Source: Streptomyces sp. ADI96-02 (GTDB lineage: Bacteria > Actinomycetota > Actinomycetes > Streptomycetales > Streptomycetaceae). From it: a stretch of DNA of 53,722 nt. Location: assembly GCF_003846185.1 (NCBI RefSeq), contig NZ_ML123034.1, positions 6,133,786-6,187,507 on the forward strand. Direction: 5' to 3'. Numbering within the stretch: the stretch's first letter is position 1; each line of letters starts with the position of its first letter. The position numbers and the translations under genes are program-made. Shown in pieces: positions 8,932 through 17,360 of this stretch. A model generated the notes under the pieces. That model did no database searches. It was not told where the DNA came from and saw nothing but the letters and a program-made list of their open reading frames with translations.

Positions 8932-10788
8932 CTGTCGACCGCCATCCTCACCGGTCTGCCGGTCCCCGGATCGTCACTCGCCGACGATCTGCGCTCGCTG
9001 GGCTTCGAGGTGCAGACCGCCGCCGACCCCGGTGACGCCGCGGCGCTCCTCGCCGCCGTCCCCGCGAACAGCCGCGTCGCACTCGTCGACCCGCGCTTCG
9101 TCGGCCACGTCCACGCGCTGCGGCTCGGTCTGACCGACCCCCGCTTCCCGGCCGCCGCCGTCCCCGGCGCGCTCACCGCCCAGCCCGAGGCTCGCGCCGC
9201 GCTGACGCGCGCCCTGCGACGCACCGGGGCCGCGGTGGGCGCCGGCGCACCCGCCGTCGAGCCCGACGCCGACCCGACGCCCGCCGACCGCACCGCCCCG
9301 GCACCCGCCGACGGCACCGTCCCGGGCCGCGTCGCGGCGGCACTGGAGGCCGAGGGCGTCGACGTACGGCGCCCCGAACTCGGCTCGCTCACCGCCGCCG
9401 TGCCCACCGACGACGACCAGCGCGCCGCCGCGGCGGCCGGCCTCGCCTCGGTGGACGGCGAGGCGGTACGGCTGCGCGGCGCGGTCAAGGCCCACGACGG
9501 CTTCTTCACCACGTTCTGCGTCAGCCCCTACTCCCGCCACATCGCCCGCTGGTGCGCCCGCCGCGGCCTCACCCCGAACCAGGTCACCACCGCCTCGCTG
9601 ATCACCGCCCTCGTCGCGGCCGGCAGCGCGGCCACCGGGACCCGCGCCGGTTACGTCGCCGCCGGCATCCTGCTGCTGGTCTCCTTCGTCCTGGACTGCA
9701 CCGACGGCCAGCTCGCCCGCTACTCCCTCCAGTACTCCACGATGGGCGCCTGGCTGGACGCCACCTTCGACCGGGCCAAGGAGTACGCGTACTACGCCGG
9801 GCTCGCCCTCGGCGCGGCCCGCGGCGGCGACGACGTCTGGGTCCTCGCGCTCGGCGCGATGGTGCTCCAGGCGTGCCGCCACGTCGTCGACTTCTCCTTC
9901 AACGAGGCGAACCACGACGCGGTCGCCAACACCAGCCCCACCGCGGCCCTCTCCGACCGGCTCGACAGCGTCGGCTGGACGGTCTGGCTGCGCCGCATGA
10001 TCGTGCTGCCGATCGGCGAGCGCTGGGCCATGATCGCGGTCCTCACCGCGCTCACCACCCCGCGCGTCGTCTTCTACGCCCTGCTCGTGGGCTGCGCCCT
10101 GGCCGCCTGCTACACCACGGCGGGCCGGCTGCTGCGTTCGCTGACCCGCCGGGCCCGGCGCACCGACCGCGCGGCCCGGGCCCTGGCCGACCTCGCCGAC
10201 TCCGGCCCCCTAGCCCAGGCCGTCGCCGCCGTCGCCCCGGGGCTCCGCGGCGCGTTCACGGCCCCGGCCGTCGCCCTGCTCGCAGCGCTCGTGATGGCCG
10301 GCTCCGCCCTGTTCCTCCCGTACGGCAGTGCCCTCACCGTCGTCGCCGCCGCCCTGTACGTCCTGCTCTCCGGCCTGGCCGTGGCCCGTCCGCTCAAGGG
10401 CCCGCTCGACTGGCTGGTGCCGCCGTTCTTCCGGGCCGCCGAGTACGGAACGATCCTCGTGCTGGCCGCCCGCAGCGACGTGCCGCACGCCGTTCCGGCG
10501 GCCTTCGGGCTCGTCTCGGCCGTCGCCTACCATCACTACGACACGGTCTACCGCATCCGCGGCGGCACCGGCGCGCCGCCCCGGTGGCTGGTGCGCGTCC
10601 TCGGCGGACACGAGGGCCGGACCGCGCTGGTGGTCGTCCTCGCCGCCGTCCTCACCCACGCCTCAGGTTTCACCACGGCGCTCACCGTCCTCGCGGTGGC
10701 CGTGGCTCTGGTGGCGCTCGTGGAGTCCATCCGCTTCTGGGTGTCCTCCTCGGCCCCCGCCGTACACGACGAAGGAGAACTCGCATGA
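8932..10788 (+). CDS. CDP-alcohol phosphatidyltransferase with N- and C-terminal extra domains (DUF5941-type)
   Basis: A membrane protein of about 618 residues. The central CDP-alcohol phosphatidyltransferase motif is complete: D255, D258-G259, A262-R263, G272, D276 and D280 in DCTDGQLARYSLQYSTMG and following. About 185 residues precede it, a soluble domain resembling a degenerate nucleotidyl-transferase-type module, and a multi-helix DUF5941-like region follows. The start appears to be CTG at 8932: AAGGAG ends 9 bases upstream, an in-frame stop (8923) lies just before, and the deduced MSTAILTG fits what I remember of homologous N-termini. The next GTG (9010) would cut into the domain. First gene of the operon; its stop overlaps the next start (ATGA). 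Confidence 0.85.
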   Translation: MSTAILTGLPVPGSSLADDLRSLGFEVQTAADPGDAAALLAAVPANSRVALVDPRFVGHVHALRLGLTDPRFPAAAVPGALTAQPEARAALTRALRRTGAAVGAGAPAVEPDADPTPADRTAPAPADGTVPGRVAAALEAEGVDVRRPELGSLTAAVPTDDDQRAAAAAGLASVDGEAVRLRGAVKAHDGFFTTFCVSPYSRHIARWCARRGLTPNQVTTASLITALVAAGSAATGTRAGYVAAGILLLVSFVLDCTDGQLARYSLQYSTMGAWLDATFDRAKEYAYYAGLALGAARGGDDVWVLALGAMVLQACRHVVDFSFNEANHDAVANTSPTAALSDRLDSVGWTVWLRRMIVLPIGERWAMIAVLTALTTPRVVFYALLVGCALAACYTTAGRLLRSLTRRARRTDRAARALADLADSGPLAQAVAAVAPGLRGAFTAPAVALLAALVMAGSALFLPYGSALTVVAAALYVLLSGLAVARPLKGPLDWLVPPFFRAAEYGTILVLAARSDVPHAVPAAFGLVSAVAYHHYDTVYRIRGGTGAPPRWLVRVLGGHEGRTALVVVLAAVLTHASGFTTALTVLAVAVALVALVESIRFWVSSSAPAVHDEGELA

Positions 10789-11522
10789 TCGGCCTCGTAC
10801 TGGCAGCCGGTGCAGGACGACGTCTGCGCCCCTACACGGACACGCTGCCCAAGGCGCTCGTCCCTGTCGACGGCGACCGGACGGTCCTCGACCTCACGCT
10901 GGCCAACTTCGCCGAGGTCGGCCTCACCGAGGTGGCGATCGTCGTCGGCTACCGCAAGGAGGCCGTCTACGCCCGCAAGGCCGAACTGGAGGCGACGTAC
11001 GGCCTCTCGCTGACGCTCATCGACAACGACAAGGCCGAGGAGTGGAACAACGCCTACTCCCTGTGGTGCGCCCGCGAGGTGCTCAAGCGCGGCGTGATCC
11101 TCGCCAACGGCGACACCGTGCACCCCGTCTCCGTCGAGAAGACCCTCCTGGACGCCCGCGGCAAGGGCCAGAAGATCATCCTCGCCCTGGACACCGAGAA
11201 GTCCCTGGCCGACGAGGAGATGAAGGTCATCACCGCGGAGGGCAAGGGCGTCCAGCGCATCACCAAGCTGATGGACCCGTCGACCGCGACCGGTGAGTAC
11301 ATCGGCGTGACCCTCATCGAGGCCGAGGCCGCCGAGGAGCTCGCCGACGCGCTGAGGACCACGTTCGAGCGCGACCCCGACCTCTACTACGAGGACGGCT
11401 ACCAGGAGCTCGTCAACCGCGGCTTCACCGTCGACGTCGCCCCCATCGGCACCGTGACCTGGGTCGAGATCGACAACCACGACGACCTCGCGAAGGGCCG
11501 GGTCATCGCGTGCCAGTACTGA
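10785..11522 (+). CDS. NTP transferase domain protein (phosphocholine/sugar-phosphate nucleotidyltransferase-like)
   Basis: A 245-residue nucleotidyltransferase. The N-terminal signature LAAGAGRRLRP binds the nucleotide, followed by LPKALVPVDG and later NGDTVHP, whose Asp is the usual metal ligand. It most resembles LicC/IPCT-like CTP:phosphoalcohol cytidylyltransferases. With two CDP-alcohol phosphatidyltransferases in the same operon, the likely job is to make a CDP-activated polyol or alditol; the substrate is not visible from sequence. The start ATG overlaps the previous stop (ATGA), and its own end overlaps the next gene by 13 bases, so translation is coupled. Confidence 0.85.
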   Translation: MIGLVLAAGAGRRLRPYTDTLPKALVPVDGDRTVLDLTLANFAEVGLTEVAIVVGYRKEAVYARKAELEATYGLSLTLIDNDKAEEWNNAYSLWCAREVLKRGVILANGDTVHPVSVEKTLLDARGKGQKIILALDTEKSLADEEMKVITAEGKGVQRITKLMDPSTATGEYIGVTLIEAEAAEELADALRTTFERDPDLYYEDGYQELVNRGFTVDVAPIGTVTWVEIDNHDDLAKGRVIACQY

Positions 11523-12571
11523 CCCGGCTCATTCCGTCCCCCGTCGTCGTCGACATCCGGCGCGGCGCCATGGACGATCTGGCGGGTCTCCTGGCCGACC
11601 AGCGGATCTCCTCGTCGGGCAAGCTCGCCATCGCGATCAGCGACGGCTCGGGGCGCGCCCTGCGCGAGAGGCTCGCACCGGTCCTGCCCGGAGCCGACTG
11701 GTACTCCGTCTCCGACGGCACGATCGACTCCGCGGTGAAACTGGCCGACGGCATCAAGGGCAACCGCTACGACGCCGTGGTCGGACTCGGCGGCGGAAAG
11801 ATCATCGACGTGGCGAAGTACGCCGCGGCGCGGGTCGGCCTGCCGCTGGTCGCCGTCGCCACGAACCTCTCGCACGACGGCCTGTGCTCGCCGGTCGCCA
11901 CGCTGGACAACGACAACGGGCGCGGCTCGTACGGCGTGCCCACCCCGATCGCCGTGGTCATCGACCTCGACGTCATCCGCGAGGCGCCGGCCCGCTACGT
12001 CCGCTCCGGCATCGGCGACGCCATCTCGAACATCTCCTGCGTCGCGGACTGGGAGCTGGCGCACGAGGTCAACGGCGAGGAGATCGACGGACTGGCCGCC
12101 GCCATGGCCCGGCAGGCCGGCGAGGCCGTGCTGCGCCACCCCGGCGGGGTCGGCGACGACGCCTTCCTCAAGGTGCTGGCCGAGGGCCTGGTGCTGACCG
12201 GCATCTCCATGTCGGTCGCGGGCGACTCGCGACCCGCGTCGGGCGCCTGCCACGAGATCAACCACGCCTTCGACCTGCTCTACCCGCAGCGCGCGGCCAG
12301 CCACGGCGAACAGGTCGGCCTCGGAGCCTGCTTCGCCATGCATCTGCGCGGCGCCCGTCAGGAGTCCCTCCTGATGGCGTCGATACTGCGCCGCCACGGT
12401 CTGCCGGTCGTGCCGGAGGAGATCGGCTTCAGCGTCGACGAGTTCGTCCGGGCCGTCGACTACGCGCCGCAGACGCGTCCGGGACGTTTCACGATCCTGG
12501 AGCACCTCAACCTGTCCACCGACCAGATCAGGGACGCGTACGCCGACTATGCCAAGACCATCAGTAGCTGA
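11510..12571 (+). CDS. Iron-containing alcohol dehydrogenase family, sn-glycerol-1-phosphate dehydrogenase-like
   Basis: A 353-residue enzyme of the EgsA/AraM branch of the dehydroquinate-synthase-like fold. The NAD(P) signature GLGGGKIIDVAKY is at about 92-104. Metal-ligand candidates are D123 in SHDGLCSP, H248/H252 in GACHEINHAFD and H265 in SHGEQVGLG, the pattern of archaeal G1P dehydrogenase. This predicts reduction of dihydroxyacetone phosphate to sn-glycerol-1-phosphate, an enantiomer unusual in bacteria, though another polyol phosphate could be the substrate. The start is GTG 11510. The operon context (cytidylyltransferase, CDP-alcohol transferases, exporter) suggests it supplies the polyol-phosphate building block. 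Confidence 0.85.
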   Translation: MPVLTRLIPSPVVVDIRRGAMDDLAGLLADQRISSSGKLAIAISDGSGRALRERLAPVLPGADWYSVSDGTIDSAVKLADGIKGNRYDAVVGLGGGKIIDVAKYAAARVGLPLVAVATNLSHDGLCSPVATLDNDNGRGSYGVPTPIAVVIDLDVIREAPARYVRSGIGDAISNISCVADWELAHEVNGEEIDGLAAAMARQAGEAVLRHPGGVGDDAFLKVLAEGLVLTGISMSVAGDSRPASGACHEINHAFDLLYPQRAASHGEQVGLGACFAMHLRGARQESLLMASILRRHGLPVVPEEIGFSVDEFVRAVDYAPQTRPGRFTILEHLNLSTDQIRDAYADYAKTISS

Positions 12572-13328
12572 ACTCCGGCCGGTCGTCCACCCGCCGGGCG
12601 TGAAGGACCGGCGCAGCGGCGAGCACTGGGCCGGGCGCCTGTACATGCGGGAGGTCTCGCTGCGCGTGGACCGCTACCTGGTCGACACGCGCGTCACGCC
12701 CAACCAGCTGACCTACGTGATGACCGTGGCCGGGGTGCTGGCGGCTCCGGCCCTGCTGGTGCCGGGCATCGGCGGCGCGCTGCTCGGCGTGCTGATGGTC
12801 CAGCTCTACCTGCTGTTCGACTGCGTCGACGGCGAGATCGCCCGCTGGAAGAAGCAGTACTCGCTCAGCGGCGTCTACCTGGACCGGGTCGCCGCCTACC
12901 TGTGCGACGCGGCGGTGCTCGTCGGCCTCGGCCTGCGCGCCGCCGACCTGTGGGGCCAGGGCCGGATCGACTGGCTGTGGGCCTTCCTGGGCACGCTCGC
13001 CGCCCTCGGCGCGATCCTGATCAAGGCCGAGACGGACCTGGTCGGCGTGGCCCGCCACCAGGGCGGCATGCCGCCCGTGCAGGAGTCGGCGTCCGAGCCG
13101 CGCTCCTCGGGCATGGCCCTGGCCCGCCGTGCGGCAGGCGCGCTGAAGTTCCACCGGCTGATCCTGGGCATCGAGGCGTCCTTCGTCATCCTTCTGGCCG
13201 CCGTCCTGGACACGATCGGCGGCGACCTCTTCTACACCCGCCTCACCACGGCCGTCATGGCCGGCATCGCCCTGCTCCAGACGCTGCTCCACCTGGTGTC
13301 GGTCCTGGCGTCCAGCAGGCTGAAGTGA
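12549..13328 (+). CDS. CDP-alcohol phosphatidyltransferase family protein
   Basis: A 259-residue integral membrane protein with about six predicted helices. The family motif is D91-x2-D94-G95-x2-A98-R99-x8-G108-x3-D112, but the expected final aspartate, four residues on, is A116 (LDRVAAYL). That residue acts as base in characterised enzymes, so activity may differ or use another residue; my memory is that related actinobacterial proteins also vary here. It overlaps the dehydrogenase gene by 23 bases, and its stop overlaps the GTG of the next gene. It probably moves a CDP-activated alcohol onto a lipid or glycan, or partners the first transferase. Confidence 0.87.
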   Translation: MPRPSVAELRPVVHPPGVKDRRSGEHWAGRLYMREVSLRVDRYLVDTRVTPNQLTYVMTVAGVLAAPALLVPGIGGALLGVLMVQLYLLFDCVDGEIARWKKQYSLSGVYLDRVAAYLCDAAVLVGLGLRAADLWGQGRIDWLWAFLGTLAALGAILIKAETDLVGVARHQGGMPPVQESASEPRSSGMALARRAAGALKFHRLILGIEASFVILLAAVLDTIGGDLFYTRLTTAVMAGIALLQTLLHLVSVLASSRLK

Positions 13329-14209
13329 GTCCTCCCCTGAAGCTCGGCGCGGTGATCATCACCATGGGCAACCGCCCCGACGAGCTCCGGGCCCTCCTCG
13401 ATTCGGTCGCCGCGCAGGACGGCGACCGGATCGAGGTGGTCGTCGTCGGCAACGGCGCCCCGGTCCCGGACGTCCCGGCCGGAGTGCGCACGGTCGAACT
13501 GCCCGAGAACCTGGGCATCCCCGGCGGACGCAACGTCGGTATCGAGGCGTTCGGCCCGTCCGGGGCCGACGTGGACGGCCTGCTCTTCCTGGACGACGAC
13601 GGGCTCCTGCCGAACCGGGACACCGCCGAGCTGTGCCGGCGGGCCTTCGAGGCGGACCCGCGGCTCGGGATCATCACCTTCCGGATCGCCGACCCGGACA
13701 CCGGCACCACCCAGCGCCGGCACGTGCCGAGGCTGCGCGCGGCCGACCCGATGCGCTCATCGCGCGTGACGACTTTCCTCGGCGGCGCCAACGCCGTACG
13801 CACCCGGGTCCTCGCCGAGGTCGGCGGGCTGCCGGACGCGTTCTTCTACGCGCACGAGGAGACGGACCTGGCCTGGCGGGCGCTGGACGCGGGCTGGATG
13901 ATCGACTACCGCGCGGACATGGTGCTGCACCATCCCACCACCGCGCCGTCCCGGCACGCCGTCTACCACCGCATGGTGGCCCGCAACCGGGTCTGGCTCG
14001 CCCGCCGGAACCTGCCCGCCGCGCTGGTCCCCCTCTACGTCGGCAGCTGGCTGCTGCTGACCCTGCTGCGCCGCCCGTCGCCTCCCGCGCTCAGGGCGTG
14101 GTTCGGCGGCTTCAGGGAAGGCTGGTCCGCGCCCTGCGGGCCGCGCCGCCCCATGAAGTGGCGTACGGTGTGGCGGCTGACGAGGCTGGGCCGACCTCCG
14201 GTCATCTGA
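13325..14209 (+). CDS. Family 2 glycosyltransferase
   Basis: A 294-residue GT-A fold enzyme. The GT2 start VIITMGNRPDELR is followed by LPENLGIPGGRNVG, the DxD-type metal site LFLDDDGLL, and the acceptor-side GGANAVRTRVL and YAHEETDLAWRA (ED motif). One hydrophobic stretch near residues 230-245 (about LVPLYVGSWLLLTLL) may anchor it to the membrane. The start GTG 13325 overlaps the preceding TGA (GTGA), showing translational coupling. It probably adds a sugar to the envelope polymer or lipid made by this operon; donor and acceptor unknown. About 100 bases separate it from the exporter genes. Confidence 0.88.
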   Translation: MSPPLKLGAVIITMGNRPDELRALLDSVAAQDGDRIEVVVVGNGAPVPDVPAGVRTVELPENLGIPGGRNVGIEAFGPSGADVDGLLFLDDDGLLPNRDTAELCRRAFEADPRLGIITFRIADPDTGTTQRRHVPRLRAADPMRSSRVTTFLGGANAVRTRVLAEVGGLPDAFFYAHEETDLAWRALDAGWMIDYRADMVLHHPTTAPSRHAVYHRMVARNRVWLARRNLPAALVPLYVGSWLLLTLLRRPSPPALRAWFGGFREGWSAPCGPRRPMKWRTVWRLTRLGRPPVI

Positions 14210-14310
14210 GACGCTTACCTCTGAGAGCATGAGGCGTATTTTCTTTCCGGGACCTGTCCGCCTGAGCCGCGCCCCCGACTGGCCGCGCGTGAAGACGAGA
14301 GTTTCAACTT

Positions 14311-15240
14311 GTGAGTGACACGACCCACGACGGTGGGGTAGCCCTCGGCACCCTGTCGTCCGCCGACGAGGGGCTGAGCGCGGCCCAGACGGCCGCCAAG
14401 TACGGCCTGACCGTGAGCGGCGCCCGGCCAGGGCTGCTCGCGTACATGCGACAGCTCTGGGGCCGGCGCCACTTCATCCTGGCCTTCTCGCGGGCGAAGC
14501 TGACCGCGCAGTACAGCCAGGCCAAGCTGGGCCAGTTGTGGCAGGTGGTCACGCCCCTGCTGAACGCCCTGGTCTACTACCTGATCTTCGGCCTGATCCT
14601 GGGGACCAGGGAGGGGATTCCCAACGACGTCTTCGTGCCGTTCCTGGTCACCGGAGTCTTCGTCTTCACCTTCACCCAGAGCTCCGTCATGGCGGGCGTC
14701 CGGTCGATCTCCGGCAACCTCGGACTGGTGCGGGCCCTCCACTTCCCCCGGGCATCGCTCCCCATCTCCTTCTCGCTCCAGCAGCTCCAGCAGCTGCTCT
14801 TCTCGATGATCGTGCTGGTCGCGGTCGCCGTCATCTTCGGCAGCTACCCCTCGCTGTCGTGGCTGCTGGTGATCCCCGCGCTGGTCCTCCAGTTCTTCTT
14901 CAACACCGGCCTGGCGCTCATCATGGCCCGGCTCGGCAGCAAGACCCCGGACCTGGCCCAGCTGATGCCGTTCGTCATGCGGACCTGGATGTACGCCTCG
15001 GGCGTCATGTTCTCCATCCCGGTGATGCTGCGGGACAAGCCGGCGTGGATCGCCGACGTGCTCCAGTACAACCCGGCGGCCATCTACATGGACCTGGTCC
15101 GCTTCGCCATGATCGACGGGTACGGCTCGGAGAACCTGCCGGCCCACGTCTGGGCCGTCGGCGCGCTGTGGGCCGTGCTGCTGGGGGTCGTGGGATTCGT
15201 GTACTTCTGGAAGGCGGAGGAGCGGTACGGCCGTGGCTGA
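14311..15240 (+). CDS. ABC-2 type polysaccharide export permease (TagG/Wzm-like)
   Basis: A 309-residue permease with six hydrophobic segments. The N-terminal cytoplasmic part contains RRHFILAFSRAKLTAQYSQ, and the first loop has KLGQLWQVVTPLLNALVYY, both hallmarks of ABC-2 transporters for teichoic acid and O-antigen. It should form the membrane channel with the ATPase encoded immediately downstream (8-base overlap). The start is GTG 14311. The substrate is inferred to be the lipid-linked polymer assembled by the upstream genes. Confidence 0.9.
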   Translation: MSDTTHDGGVALGTLSSADEGLSAAQTAAKYGLTVSGARPGLLAYMRQLWGRRHFILAFSRAKLTAQYSQAKLGQLWQVVTPLLNALVYYLIFGLILGTREGIPNDVFVPFLVTGVFVFTFTQSSVMAGVRSISGNLGLVRALHFPRASLPISFSLQQLQQLLFSMIVLVAVAVIFGSYPSLSWLLVIPALVLQFFFNTGLALIMARLGSKTPDLAQLMPFVMRTWMYASGVMFSIPVMLRDKPAWIADVLQYNPAAIYMDLVRFAMIDGYGSENLPAHVWAVGALWAVLLGVVGFVYFWKAEERYGRG

Positions 15241-16018
15241 GGACAACACGCAGGGACGGATTCCCACGGTCATCGCGGACGATGTCCACATCGTCTACCG
15301 GGTCAACGGCACGGGCGGCGGTCGCGGCAGCGCCACCGCCGCGCTGAGCCGCATCGTGAGACGCGGCAAGGGCGAGTCGCGCGGCGTCAGGACGGTGCAC
15401 GCCGTGCGCGGCGTCTCCTTCACCGCCTACCGCGGCGAGGCCATCGGGCTCATCGGCACCAACGGCTCGGGCAAGTCGACGCTGCTGCGGGCCATCGCCG
15501 GCCTGCTGCCCACGGAGTCGGGCCACGTCTACACGGACGGCCAGCCCTCCCTGCTCGGCGTGAACGCGGCGCTGATGAGCGACCTGACCGGTGAGCGCAA
15601 CGTGGTGCTCGGCGGTCTCGCCATGGGCATGAGCCGGGACGAGATCCGCGAGCGCTACCGCGAGATCGTCGACTTCTCCGGGATCAACGAGAAGGGCGAC
15701 TTCATCACGCTGCCGATGCGGACGTACTCCTCCGGCATGGCGGCGCGGCTGCGGTTCTCCATCGCCGCCGCCAAGAACCACGACGTCCTCATGATCGACG
15801 AGGCGCTGGCCACCGGCGACCGCAAGTTCCGGGTCCGCTCCGAGCAGCGGATCCGCGAGCTCCGCAAGGAGGCGGGCACGGTCTTCCTGGTCAGCCACAA
15901 CAACAAGTCCATCCGCGACACCTGCGACCGGGCGCTGTGGCTGGAGAAGGGCGAGCTCCTGATGGACGGCCCCACCGACGAGGTGCTCAAGGCGTACGAG
16001 CGCGAGACGGGGAAGTAG
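15233..16018 (+). CDS. ABC transporter ATP-binding protein (TagH/Wzt-like)
   Basis: A 261-residue ATPase partner of the upstream permease. Walker A is GTNGSGKST (residues 75-83), the signature is YSSGMAARLRF, and Walker B is VLMIDEALATGD, the variant typical of polysaccharide exporters. It lacks the long C-terminal extension of Bacillus TagH and the carbohydrate-binding domain of some Wzt proteins, so substrate length control must lie elsewhere. The start is GTG 15233, overlapping the permease gene. Last gene of the operon, followed by a strong hairpin. Confidence 0.92.
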   Translation: MAEDNTQGRIPTVIADDVHIVYRVNGTGGGRGSATAALSRIVRRGKGESRGVRTVHAVRGVSFTAYRGEAIGLIGTNGSGKSTLLRAIAGLLPTESGHVYTDGQPSLLGVNAALMSDLTGERNVVLGGLAMGMSRDEIRERYREIVDFSGINEKGDFITLPMRTYSSGMAARLRFSIAAAKNHDVLMIDEALATGDRKFRVRSEQRIRELRKEAGTVFLVSHNNKSIRDTCDRALWLEKGELLMDGPTDEVLKAYERETGK

Positions 16019-16033
16019 CCCGCACCGCATCCC

Positions 16034-16066
16034 GTGGCCTTCGCCGGATCCTCCGGCGGAGGCCAC
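16034..16066 (+). terminator. Hairpin terminating the envelope operon
   Basis: A 14-base inverted repeat (arms 16034-16047 and 16053-16066, with one G/T wobble) begins 15 bases after the ABC ATPase stop. Stem GC content and position fit a rho-independent-like terminator without a U-tract. Confidence 0.7.
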
Positions 16067-16451
16067 AGCGGTGTGCGAGGCCCTGGAGCGGTGCGGGGGA
16101 GAGCCCTGCGCGGTACGGGCCGGGAGGCGATCTCCTCCCGGCGGATGACGTCAACGCACCTACCCACGGGGAGAGTTGGCCGAAGAGGCGGTGCCGGCCG
16201 CCGGGGGTGCTCCACCCCGGCGAGGTCCGGTCGGCCGTACAACGTAGGCTGTAGCGGTGCTGATTCATGGCAAGTGGGGCGATACGCCCCCGGCGCTTCG
16301 CCCGCTGTGCCGCAGTGCACTCGGAAGAACGAGCGGCGTGTCCGAAAAGGGATGTTTTGGGTCAGCAGTGTAGAACGGGAGATGTGACGGCAATGACGGA
16401 AGATCTCCAGCTCCGACGTGGTTTCGCCGTCCCCGCGCCGGGCGGTCCGCA
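16067..16451. other. Intergenic promoter region of the hopanoid operon with leader ORF
   Basis: The gap between the ABC exporter terminator and hpnC must hold the hopanoid operon promoter. I cannot point to a convincing -35/-10 pair. A short AT-richer stretch (16340-16375) precedes a possible 20-codon leader ORF, listed separately. Nothing else is recognisable. Confidence 0.5.
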
Positions 16452-16455
16452 GTGA
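16393..16455 (+). CDS. Putative 20-codon leader ORF upstream of hpnC
   Basis: ATG 16393 opens a 20-residue ORF (MTEDLQLRRGFAVPAPGGPQ) whose TGA overlaps the GTG start of hpnC (GTGA). GGGAG at 16377-16381 lies 11 bases upstream and is a plausible ribosome site, whereas hpnC has no clear one of its own. The likely role is translational coupling into the hopanoid operon; regulation by attenuation is possible but nothing in the peptide composition shows it. It could also be chance. Confidence 0.45.
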   Translation: MTEDLQLRRGFAVPAPGGPQ

Positions 16456-17360
16456 CCTCCAGCCGGCAGGCGCGCACCGGTGACGCCACGCTCGACAAGG
16501 CCGCGGACGAGAACTTCCCCGTGGCCCCCTTCTTCCTGCCCCGCGCCTGGCGCGGGGACCTCATGGCGGTCTACGGATACGCCCGGCTGGTCGACGACAT
16601 CGGCGACGGCGACCTCGCCCCCGGCGGCGCCGACGCCCGCCACCTCGGCCTGGAGCCTGAGCAGAGCGAGGACCGCCTCGCCATGCTCGACGCCTTCGAG
16701 ACCGATCTGCACCGGGTCTTCGCCGCCACCGGGGAGCCGCACCACCCGCTGCTGCGCGCCCTGCGCCCCACCGTGCGGCGGCGCGCGCTCACGCCCGAGC
16801 CCTTCCTCGGGCTGATCGAGGCCAACCGGCAGGACCAGAAGGTCCGCCGCTACGCGACCTACGCGGAGCTCGCCGCCTACTGCGAGCTCTCCGCCAACCC
16901 GGTCGGCCGCCTGGTCCTGGCCCTCACCGGCACCACCAGCCCGGAACGCGTGCGCCGATCCGACGCGGTCTGCACCGCGCTCCAGATCGTCGAGCACCTC
17001 CAGGACGTGGCCGAGGACCTGGGGCGCGACCGGATCTACCTGCCCGCCGAGGACATGGACCGCTTCCGTGTCACCGAATCCGACCTGGCCGCACCGTCCG
17101 CCGGCGCCTCCGTCCGCGCCCTGACCGCGTACGAGGCCGAACGCGCGCACGAGCTGCTGAATGAAGGCGCCCCCTTGGTGGGTAGCGTCAACGGCAGGCT
17201 CAAGCTGCTCCTCGCGGGATTCGTCGCCGGCGGGCGTTCCGCGCTCACGGCGATCTCGGCCGCCGGGTTCGACGTACTGCCCGGACCGCCCAAGCCCACC
17301 AAGCCCAGCCTGCTGCGCGAAGTGGGAGTCGTCTTGCGAAGAGCGCGTGGAGAGGGGTGA
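16452..17360 (+). CDS. hpnC: Hydroxysqualene synthase HpnC (squalene/phytoene synthase family)
   Basis: A 302-residue trans-isoprenyl synthase-like enzyme. The two Asp-rich motifs are present: LVDDIGDGD (about 47-55) and EHLQDVAEDLGRDRIYLP (about 180-197). In characterised bacteria HpnC and HpnD convert farnesyl diphosphate via presqualene diphosphate to hydroxysqualene, which HpnE reduces to squalene. The start is GTG 16452, overlapping a leader ORF; its stop overlaps the GTG of hpnD. First enzyme gene of the hopanoid operon. It acts at the cytoplasmic face of the membrane. Confidence 0.9.
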   Translation: MTSSRQARTGDATLDKAADENFPVAPFFLPRAWRGDLMAVYGYARLVDDIGDGDLAPGGADARHLGLEPEQSEDRLAMLDAFETDLHRVFAATGEPHHPLLRALRPTVRRRALTPEPFLGLIEANRQDQKVRRYATYAELAAYCELSANPVGRLVLALTGTTSPERVRRSDAVCTALQIVEHLQDVAEDLGRDRIYLPAEDMDRFRVTESDLAAPSAGASVRALTAYEAERAHELLNEGAPLVGSVNGRLKLLLAGFVAGGRSALTAISAAGFDVLPGPPKPTKPSLLREVGVVLRRARGEG

